Assembly: GCA_003611955.1 (NCBI GenBank)
Contig: RAZE01000017.1
Coordinates: 1-64,000, forward strand
DNA length: 64,000 nucleotides
Source of the DNA: a bacterium 1XD8-76
GTDB lineage: Bacteria > Bacillota > Clostridia > Lachnospirales > Lachnospiraceae
Reading direction: 5' to 3'
Positions within the stretch are counted from its first letter, which is position 1, and each line of letters opens with the position of its first letter. Below, in pieces: positions 57,409 through 64,000 of the stretch. The translations under genes and the position numbers were made by a program. Under the pieces are notes generated by a model. It made no database searches and had not been told where the DNA came from. It saw nothing but the letters and a program-made list of their open reading frames with translations.

Positions 57409-60400
57409 ATGGCAAAATTTTCTGTTGAAAAATTCAGGTATGATATGGTGAAGGATCCCACTTGTTTTGCGGTAAACCGGGAGAGAGCCCATGCGGATCA
57501 TCTTCCGTGCAAAAGCGTGGAGGAGGCGCTTGCGGAGAAGAGCAGCTTCAGGCTGTCGCTGAACGGCGTCTGGAAATTTCACTATGCGAAAAATTATAAG
57601 AGCGTGATCCCCGGATTTGAGAAGCCGGATTATGACTGTGAGGACTGGGACGATATCCGTGTGCCCGCCCATATCCAGATGGAGGGGTATGATGCTCCCC
57701 AGTATGCGAACACGCAGTATCCCTGGGACGGCAGGGAGGACATTGTCCCGGGGCAGGTGCCGGAGCGGTTCAATCCGGTGGCGAGTTATGTGAAATATTT
57801 CGAGGTTCCCGAAAATTTTGACAGGGAGAGAGTCTATATATCTTTTCAGGGGGCGGAGAGCGGTCTGGCGCTCTGGTTAAACGGTCAGTTCGTGGGCTAC
57901 AGCGAGGACAGTTTTACACCGGCGGAATTTTTCCTGAGTCCCTATCTGAAGGAGGGGAAGAACAAGCTGGCGGCCCAGGTCTTTAAGTGGACGGCGGGGA
58001 GTTGGTGCGAGGATCAGGATTTTTACCGTTTTTCGGGCATCTTCCGGGAGGTCTATCTGTATACGACGCCGAAGGTTCACGTGCGTGATCTGAAGGTGGA
58101 GACTCTGCTCTCCGACGACTATGGGGAGGGAACGCTTCTTGTGACGCTCGATATCGCGGACAGAGCGGGACACGTCAGCTTTTCGCTCTACCGGCCCGGA
58201 GGGGGATTCGGGAGAGAGGGGCTGGACGATGATCTGTGCGTGCTGGTGAAAAAGGATGTCTTGGCGATGGGGGAGAGGCGGTATGCGCTCTGCGTCAGGG
58301 AGCCGAAACTCTGGAGTGCGGAGGTGCCGGATCTGTACAGGCTTCTGATCCAGGTCTACGACGAAAATCTGGCATTGCAGGAGGTGATCCTGCAGGATAT
58401 CGGCTTCCGGCGTTTTGAGATCCGGGACAGCATCATGTATTTGAACGGAAAGCGGATCGTGTTCAAGGGGGTGAACCGGCATGAATTTTGCAGTGAAAGC
58501 GGAAGGGTGGTCTCGGATGAGGATACGCTGACGGACATTGTGACCATGAAAAGACATAATATCAACGCGGTGCGCACCAGCCACTACCCCAACAGTTCCA
58601 CGCTCTATAAACTCTGTGACAGATACGGGCTCTATATGATCGCGGAAAACAATCTGGAAACCCATGGAAGCTGGGATCCGATCCTGAAGGGACAGGCCGG
58701 GCAGGATTCGGCGCTGCCCGGAGATAAGCCGGAATGGCTTGCCAATATGCTGGACCGGGTGGTATCCTGTTACCAGAGGGATAAAAACCATCCGTCGATT
58801 CTGATCTGGTCCTGCGGGAATGAATCTTACGGCGGCAGGGTGATCTATGAGATGGCGCAGAAATTCCGCGAGCTGGACGATAAACGTCCGGTTCATTACG
58901 AGGGGGTCTACAATGACAGGAGATATAATGAATCCTCCGACATGGAGAGCCGGATGTACGCTACGGCGGAGGAGATCAGGGATTTCCTCTCGACGCACAG
59001 GGATAAGCCCTTTATCTGCTGCGAGTATACTCACGCCATGGGAAATTCCTGCGGCGGGATGGAAAAGTATACGGATCTGACGGAGGAGGAGCCTCTGTAC
59101 CAGGGCGGTTTTATCTGGGACTATATCGACCAGTCCATCGCCAGAAAGGACAGGTACGGAGAGACTTTTCAGGCTTACGGCGGGGATTTCGGAGAGCGTC
59201 CGACAGACTTTGAGTTCAGCGGCAACGGCATCGTGTACGGTGGGGACAGAAAGCCTTCGCCGAAGATGCAGTATATAAAATATAATTATCAGAATATCAC
59301 TGTGTCGATTGACGCGGAGGGGGGAACCTTTGCGGTGAAAAACAGGCACCTCTTTGTAGACACGGATGAGTTTGACTGTGTGATCCGGCTTTCCCGGAAC
59401 GGAAAGGTCGTCTCGGAGGAGACGCGCAGGGTATCCGTGGAGCCTCTGGGGGAAGGGACATTCCTTCTGCCGGCGGAATTCGCGGGACGCAGAGAAAAAC
59501 CCGGCGTCTACAGTGTGGTTGTGTCCTTCTGTCTGAGGAAGGATCTTCTCTGGGCGAAGGCCGGTCATGAGACGGCATTCGGGGAGGCCATTTTCCGGGT
59601 GGAGGAGAACCTGCGGGAGGCAGGCGCGGGCATTCCGGCATATGGGACCGGGCGGAGACTCTGTGTGAAAAAGCCCTTTGCGGTGGTGCGCGGATACAAC
59701 AATATCGGCGTCCGCGGGGAAGAGTTTGAAGCGCTGTTTTCCACCCTGTACGGGGGACTTGTCTCCTATCGCTATGCGGGAAAGGAGCTGCTCGTACAGG
59801 CGCCAAAGCCCAATTTTTGGCGGCCTATGACGGACAATGACAGAGGATGCCTGATGGCGGAGCGCTATGGTCAGTGGAAGATCGCCAGCATGTATCTGAC
59901 TTACAAGGAGGAGGTCCCCTGCCCGTGGAAGCATCTGTACGGCAGTATCCTCCCCCAGGTGGAGGAGCGGGAGGACTGTGTGGCGATCACCTACACCTAC
60001 CGGATGCCGACCGCGCCGAAGAGCAGCTGTCAGCTTGCCTACGAGGTCTATGGGGACGGGACGGTGAGGACGACGCTGTCTTACGATCCGGTGCCGGGAT
60101 TGGGAGATATGCCGGAGTTCGGGGTGTTGTTTAAGCTGGACGCGGATTATGACACCGTGAGGTGGTTCGGCCTGGGGCCGGAGGAGACCTACGCGGATAA
60201 ACAGCGCGGCGCAAAACTCGGCATCTATGAAAACCGGGTGGAGGACAATATGGCGAAGTATCTCATCCCTCAGGAGTGCGGCAATAAGATGGGTGTCTGC
60301 TCGGCGTCCGTGACGGACGAAAGGGGCAGAGGACTTCTGTTCGCGGGGGACAATATGAATTTTTCCGCGCTGCCCTACACGCCCCATGAGATCGACAATG

Positions 60401-60567
60401 CGTCCCATTCCTATGAACTGCCCAGGCGTCACTGCACGGTGGTCCGGGCGGCTAAGGGACAGATGGGAGTGGGCGGAGACGACAGCTGGGGAGCATGGCC
60501 GTTGCCTGAGACGCTGCTCGATGTGAGCGGAAAGCTGGAGTTTACTTTCTGCTTCAGAGGGATTTGA
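57409..60567 (+). CDS. GH2 beta-galactosidase (LacZ-type)
   Basis: This 1052-residue cytosolic enzyme has the five-domain LacZ layout: sugar-binding start (SLNGVWKFHYAKNY), jelly-roll (WLNGQFVGYSEDSFTPAEFFLSPYL), immunoglobulin-like parts, TIM barrel and the C-terminal small-chain domain (about 780-1050). The acid/base Glu is E472 in LIWSCGNES and the nucleophile is E539 in FICCEYTHAMGNS. In the barrel, GVNRHEFCSESGRVVS contains the conserved His. It lies after a terminator, so it may have its own promoter. It splits lactose or galactosides inside the cell and adds a second galactosidase to the locus. Confidence 0.96.
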   Translation: MAKFSVEKFRYDMVKDPTCFAVNRERAHADHLPCKSVEEALAEKSSFRLSLNGVWKFHYAKNYKSVIPGFEKPDYDCEDWDDIRVPAHIQMEGYDAPQYANTQYPWDGREDIVPGQVPERFNPVASYVKYFEVPENFDRERVYISFQGAESGLALWLNGQFVGYSEDSFTPAEFFLSPYLKEGKNKLAAQVFKWTAGSWCEDQDFYRFSGIFREVYLYTTPKVHVRDLKVETLLSDDYGEGTLLVTLDIADRAGHVSFSLYRPGGGFGREGLDDDLCVLVKKDVLAMGERRYALCVREPKLWSAEVPDLYRLLIQVYDENLALQEVILQDIGFRRFEIRDSIMYLNGKRIVFKGVNRHEFCSESGRVVSDEDTLTDIVTMKRHNINAVRTSHYPNSSTLYKLCDRYGLYMIAENNLETHGSWDPILKGQAGQDSALPGDKPEWLANMLDRVVSCYQRDKNHPSILIWSCGNESYGGRVIYEMAQKFRELDDKRPVHYEGVYNDRRYNESSDMESRMYATAEEIRDFLSTHRDKPFICCEYTHAMGNSCGGMEKYTDLTEEEPLYQGGFIWDYIDQSIARKDRYGETFQAYGGDFGERPTDFEFSGNGIVYGGDRKPSPKMQYIKYNYQNITVSIDAEGGTFAVKNRHLFVDTDEFDCVIRLSRNGKVVSEETRRVSVEPLGEGTFLLPAEFAGRREKPGVYSVVVSFCLRKDLLWAKAGHETAFGEAIFRVEENLREAGAGIPAYGTGRRLCVKKPFAVVRGYNNIGVRGEEFEALFSTLYGGLVSYRYAGKELLVQAPKPNFWRPMTDNDRGCLMAERYGQWKIASMYLTYKEEVPCPWKHLYGSILPQVEEREDCVAITYTYRMPTAPKSSCQLAYEVYGDGTVRTTLSYDPVPGLGDMPEFGVLFKLDADYDTVRWFGLGPEETYADKQRGAKLGIYENRVEDNMAKYLIPQECGNKMGVCSASVTDERGRGLLFAGDNMNFSALPYTPHEIDNASHSYELPRRHCTVVRAAKGQMGVGGDDSWGAWPLPETLLDVSGKLEFTFCFRGI

Positions 60568-60600
60568 GAGACAAAATGACAGGAAAAATGGGAGAAAGGT

Positions 60601-62784
60601 ATGATGAGTGAGATGACAGAAAAAATGGAAAACAGGGGCCGGGTTACGATCCCTACAGATGTGGATGTAGTGCCGGAGACGCTTGAGCTTCTGGAACGCT
60701 GGGGGGCGGATGCCATCCGCGACTGCGATGGTACGGATTATCCGGAGGAGCTGAAAAAGGTGGATGCCAAAGTGTATTCTACCTATTACACGACCAGAAA
60801 GGACAATGAGTGGGCGAGAGCAAATCCGGACGAGATCCAGCAGTGCTACATTATGACGGGATTTTATATGGCCGGGGAGGAACCGCTGAAAATCCCGCTG
60901 ATGAAGGGGATCAGCCGGGAACTTTTGCGGGCCAATACCAGGGATGATATCAAGCGATGGTGGGAAGTGATGGATCGCAGTGCGGGCTGTCCCGTATCCC
61001 CGGAAAACTGGGATTACAATGAAGAGGAAGGCTGTGTGGTTCTGCCGGAGCCGGCAGCCTGGCATGAGTATACGGTAAGCTTTCTGGCTTATCTGATCTG
61101 GGATCCGGTGCATATGTATAATGCGGTGATCAATGACTGGCAGGGGGTGGAACATCAGATCACGTTTGACGTGCGTCAGCCGAAGACACATGCCTATACG
61201 CTGACGCGTCTGCGCCGGTTTGTGGAGGAGCATCCCTATGTGGATGTGATCCGCTATACGACGTTTTTCCATCAGTTCACTCTGATCTTTGACGAACTGA
61301 AGCGGGAGAAATATGTGGACTGGTACGGTTACTCGGCTTCGGTCTCCCCGTACATTCTGGAAAAGTTTGAGAGGGAGGTCGGATACACTTTCCGGCCGGA
61401 GTATATTATCGATCAGGGTTACTATAATAATCAGTACCGTATTCCCAGCCGCGAGTACAAGGATTTCATGGCTTTTCAGCGCCGCGAGGTGGCGGCTCTG
61501 GTGCGGGAGATAACGGATCTCACCCATGAGCTGGGAAAGGAAGCCATGATGTTTCTGGGGGATCACTGGATCGGAACGGAACCCTTTATGGAGGAGTTTC
61601 GGAGTACGGGGCTGGATGCGGTGGTTGGCTCCGTGGGCAACGGATCCACTCTGCGGCTGATCTCGGATATTCCCGGTGTGCGCTACACGGAAGGGCGCCT
61701 TCTGCCCTACTTCTTTCCGGATACGTTTCATGAGGGCGGAGATCCGGTGCGGGAGGCCAAGGAGAATTGGGTGACGGCCCGCCGGGCTATTCTGCGAAAA
61801 CCCATCGATCGGATCGGTTACGGCGGCTATCTGAAGCTGGCCTGTCAGTTCCCGGAGTTTATCGATTATGTGGAAAGTGTCTGCAGAGAGTTTCGGGAGC
61901 TCTATGAGAATATTCGCGGCACGGAGGCCTTTTGCCAGAAGCGTGTGGCCGTGCTGAACTGCTGGGGGCGGATGCGCTCCTGGGGATGTCATATGGTACA
62001 TCATGCGTTATATCAGAAGCAGAATTACAGCTACGCCGGAGTGATAGAGAGTCTGTCGGGGGCGCCCTTTGATGTGGTCTTTCTGTCCTTTGACGATCTC
62101 CGGGAGAACCCGGAAGTTTTGGACGGAATCGACGTCATCTTCAATATCGGCGACGGCGATACCGCTCACACGGGCGGCGCGGTCTGGGAGGATGAGAAAG
62201 TGTCCTCCGCGATCCGGCGGTTTATCTATGAGGGCGGCGGCTTTATCGGCGTGGGAGAACCCTCGGGCCATCTCTGGCAGGGACGTTTTCTGCAGCTCGC
62301 GGCGGCCCTCGGAGTGGAGAAGGAAACGGGATTCACGCTGGGATATGACAAGTATAACTGGCAGGAGAACAGAGAGCACTTTATATTGGAAGACTGCAGG
62401 GGAGAGATCGATTTCGGCGAAGGGAAGAAAAGCATCTATGCGCTGGAGGGAACGGAGATTTTAGTACAGCGCGACAAAGAGGTACAGATGGCTGTAAACG
62501 AGTACGGAAAGGGACGCACCGTCTATATTTCCGGCCTGCCTTACAGTTTCCGGAACAGCCGCGTTTTGTACAGGGCCGTGCTCTGGAGTTGCCACAGCGA
62601 GGGACAGCTCAGACAATGGTTTTCCGATAACTGCAATGTGGATGTCCACGCCTATGTGAAGAATGGGAAGTACTGTGTGGTCAACAATACCTACGAACCG
62701 CAGAGCACCGTGGTATACAGAGGAGACGGGGAAAGTTTTTCGCTGGAGCTGGAAGCGAATGAGATCAGATGGTACAGCATTTAA
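60601..62784 (+). CDS. lnpA: GH112 galacto-N-biose/lacto-N-biose phosphorylase
   Basis: This 727-residue cytosolic phosphorylase cleaves Gal-beta-1,3-GlcNAc or Gal-beta-1,3-GalNAc with phosphate to galactose-1-phosphate and HexNAc. Landmarks of the family are GRVTIPTDVDVVPETLELLERWGADAIRDCDGTD, WDPVHMYNAVINDW, YVDWYGYSASVSPYILEKFEREVGYTFRPE and GDHWIGTEPF. The length agrees with known LNB phosphorylases (720-755). Specificity (LNB, GNB or galactosyl-rhamnose) is not decided by sequence alone, but the kinase that follows favours HexNAc products. GGGAG and AAAGG lie before the start. Confidence 0.94.
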   Translation: MMSEMTEKMENRGRVTIPTDVDVVPETLELLERWGADAIRDCDGTDYPEELKKVDAKVYSTYYTTRKDNEWARANPDEIQQCYIMTGFYMAGEEPLKIPLMKGISRELLRANTRDDIKRWWEVMDRSAGCPVSPENWDYNEEEGCVVLPEPAAWHEYTVSFLAYLIWDPVHMYNAVINDWQGVEHQITFDVRQPKTHAYTLTRLRRFVEEHPYVDVIRYTTFFHQFTLIFDELKREKYVDWYGYSASVSPYILEKFEREVGYTFRPEYIIDQGYYNNQYRIPSREYKDFMAFQRREVAALVREITDLTHELGKEAMMFLGDHWIGTEPFMEEFRSTGLDAVVGSVGNGSTLRLISDIPGVRYTEGRLLPYFFPDTFHEGGDPVREAKENWVTARRAILRKPIDRIGYGGYLKLACQFPEFIDYVESVCREFRELYENIRGTEAFCQKRVAVLNCWGRMRSWGCHMVHHALYQKQNYSYAGVIESLSGAPFDVVFLSFDDLRENPEVLDGIDVIFNIGDGDTAHTGGAVWEDEKVSSAIRRFIYEGGGFIGVGEPSGHLWQGRFLQLAAALGVEKETGFTLGYDKYNWQENREHFILEDCRGEIDFGEGKKSIYALEGTEILVQRDKEVQMAVNEYGKGRTVYISGLPYSFRNSRVLYRAVLWSCHSEGQLRQWFSDNCNVDVHAYVKNGKYCVVNNTYEPQSTVVYRGDGESFSLELEANEIRWYSI

Positions 62785-62807
62785 AAATACGGATGGAGGA
62801 AAAGGTT

Positions 62808-63914
62808 ATGGTCAGAGAAGACGATAGGATCATGCGGATCGCGGAGCAGTTTGAGGTGGAGGGGACGGTGGAGAGCGCCGTGCCCCACGGCAGCGGACAT
62901 ATCAACGACACGTATCTGCTGGTGTGCAGAGATGATAATGAGTATAAAAAATATACTATACAGAGAGTCAACCATGAGGTGTTCAAAAAGCCCTGGGAGC
63001 TGATGGAGAATGTGGTCAGGATAACGGAGTTTCTGCAAAAAAAGATTGCGGAGGCGGGCGGAGATGCGGAGCGGGAGACGCTGCATGTGATCCGGACGAA
63101 GGACGGGGCTTCCTACTGCAGATGGGAGGACGGCACTTACTGGAGAATGTATGATTTCATCGACGGGGCGACCAGTTACGATGAGGTGAAGGAGCCGAAG
63201 GATTTCTATGAGAGCGCGGTGGCCTTCGGGCATTTTCAGAAGCTTCTCTCGGATTATCCGGCGGGGACGCTCTATGAGACCATTCCCAATTTCCACAATA
63301 CGATTGACCGTGTGAAGAACTTCAAGAAGGTGCTTGAGGAGGACGCGGCGCACCGGGCGATGAAGGTGCAGGAGGAGATCCGGTTTGTGCTGGACAGGGA
63401 GAGCGACTGCCGTGTGCTCTGCGATATGCTGTCCTCGGGCGAGCTTCCGCTGCGGGTGACGCACAACGATACCAAGCTGAACAACATCATGATAGACGAC
63501 GAGACGGGGAAAGGGATCTGCGTTATCGACCTCGACACGGTCATGCCGGGTTCCGCCCTCTACGACTACGGGGATTCTATCCGCTTTGGCGCAAGCACCG
63601 GCGCGGAGGACGAGACAGATCTGTCGAAGATATCCTGTGACGTGGAATTGTTTTCTTTATACACGAAAGGATTTATAGAAGGGTGTGAGGGTTCTCTGAC
63701 AGAACAGGAGATACGCATGCTGCCCATGGGTGCGAAAGTGATTACGCTGGAACAGGGAATTCGTTTCCTGACCGATTATCTGGAGGGGGATGGCTACTAT
63801 AAGATCCACCGCCCGGAGCATAACCTTGACCGCTGCAGGACGCAGTTTAAGCTGGTGAAGGATATGGAGGAGAAGTGGGATATCCTGCAGGGGATCGTGG
63901 AGGGGTATCTGTAG
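62808..63914 (+). CDS. nahK: N-acetylhexosamine 1-kinase
   Basis: This 368-residue kinase of the aminoglycoside phosphotransferase fold phosphorylates GlcNAc/GalNAc at C1. It has PHGSGHINDTYLL near the N-terminus, YTIQRVNHEVFKKP, and the catalytic HNDTKLNNIMIDD (the Asp of HND and the Asn of NN) followed by VIDLDTVMPGSALYDYGDSIRFG with the metal-binding Asp. The start at 62808 follows GGAGG. It is 23 bases after lnpA, the same order as lnpA-lnpB of bifidobacteria; its GlcNAc-1-P would be joined to UDP-sugars by a GalT-type enzyme, expected beyond the window. Confidence 0.94.
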   Translation: MVREDDRIMRIAEQFEVEGTVESAVPHGSGHINDTYLLVCRDDNEYKKYTIQRVNHEVFKKPWELMENVVRITEFLQKKIAEAGGDAERETLHVIRTKDGASYCRWEDGTYWRMYDFIDGATSYDEVKEPKDFYESAVAFGHFQKLLSDYPAGTLYETIPNFHNTIDRVKNFKKVLEEDAAHRAMKVQEEIRFVLDRESDCRVLCDMLSSGELPLRVTHNDTKLNNIMIDDETGKGICVIDLDTVMPGSALYDYGDSIRFGASTGAEDETDLSKISCDVELFSLYTKGFIEGCEGSLTEQEIRMLPMGAKVITLEQGIRFLTDYLEGDGYYKIHRPEHNLDRCRTQFKLVKDMEEKWDILQGIVEGYL

Positions 63915-63926
63915 AAGCATTTTTTC

Positions 63927-63955
63927 TTGCATATACACGATATTCATGGTACAAT
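63927..63955 (+). promoter_or_regulatory. Promoter of the next (off-window) gene
   Basis: TTGCAT (63927-63932) and TACAAT (63950-63955) are separated by 17 bases, just after nahK. The gene it drives starts beyond the right edge. A short T-run (63920-63925) precedes it. Confidence 0.65.
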
Positions 63956-64000
63956 AATTCGCGGCAAAACGGTGATATTTTCGACAGATACAGAGAAAGG

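Noticed and set aside
57877..62004. A 1375-codon open frame on the minus strand across the GH2 and GH112 genes
   Set aside because: It is antisense to two clear enzymes, is rich in Arg, His and Pro, shows no domain, and has no suitable ribosome binding site. It results from codon bias at GC-rich third positions.
1..64000. CRISPR arrays, prophage, insertion sequences, rRNA
   Set aside because: No regularly spaced repeats, transposase or phage structural or integrase genes, or rRNA-like sequence were seen on either strand.

Overview
The window looks like chromosomal DNA of an anaerobic, gut-type Lachnospiraceae (Clostridia). The evidence is the mix of genes: indolepyruvate:ferredoxin oxidoreductase, anaerobic NrdD, a split transketolase, FeoB with its small Cys-rich partner, a CIRCE-controlled Hsp90, short Lachnospiraceae-type Cys-rich and membrane proteins, strong AGGAGG ribosome binding sites and moderately high GC. 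The genus cannot be fixed from sequence alone. No insertion sequence, prophage, CRISPR array or rRNA was seen.

Layout. 0-1.1 kb: AT-rich DNA with a RelB-like/PIN toxin-antitoxin pair and a tRNA-Pro. 1.2-7.6 kb: housekeeping genes (udk, an SseB-like protein, an HPr/Crh-like protein, two MATE exporters, exonuclease III). 7.7-13.7 kb: pepT and nagB diverge from nagA, which is followed by a YihX-like HAD phosphatase, a PHP phosphatase and a YihS-like sugar isomerase; this is an amino-sugar/hexose salvage block. 13.7-15.5 kb: an orphan substrate-binding lipoprotein and a PAP2-like membrane protein. 15.7-19.1 kb: a DtxR-family repressor diverging from feoA-feoA-feoB and a 47-residue FeoB-associated protein, with a candidate operator over the feo promoter. 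19.2-25 kb: small regulators, tRNA-Gly, TraX-like, an MBL/beta-CASP nuclease, thyA-folA and a PrsA-like foldase. 25-33 kb: CIRCE-htpG, DegV, VanZ, two uncharacterised proteins, an AAA/PD-(D/E)XK protein and a SpoIID-like/peptidoglycan-binding protein. 33.1-35.4 kb: a lower-GC cassette of sigma factor, probable anti-sigma factor and small secreted protein. 35.5-41.3 kb: iorAB, an amidohydrolase, a membrane-anchored MutS relative, RNase HI and a small membrane protein. 41.4-50.3 kb: a WYL regulator, nrdD, a large flavin/rhodanese/siroheme-type/ferredoxin fusion, glyA and transketolase.

50.4-63.9 kb is the most coherent accessory system: GH42 beta-galactosidase, AraC regulator, small membrane protein, sugar ABC importer (binding protein plus two permeases), GH2 beta-galactosidase, GH112 galacto-N-biose/lacto-N-biose phosphorylase and N-acetylhexosamine 1-kinase. 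The gene order (binding protein, permease, permease, phosphorylase, kinase) follows the bifidobacterial gltABC-lnpAB locus, with a GH2 gene inserted. The inferred role is uptake and phosphorolysis of Gal-beta-1,3-HexNAc from mucin or milk glycans. Two 15-bp direct repeats with a 21-bp period sit right against the -35 box of the importer promoter and are a strong candidate for the AraC operator. The nagA/nagB pair at 9-11 kb could carry GlcNAc catabolism onward if GlcNAc-1-P is converted to GlcNAc-6-P. Later pathway genes (galT/galE-like) would lie past the right end, where a new promoter is visible.
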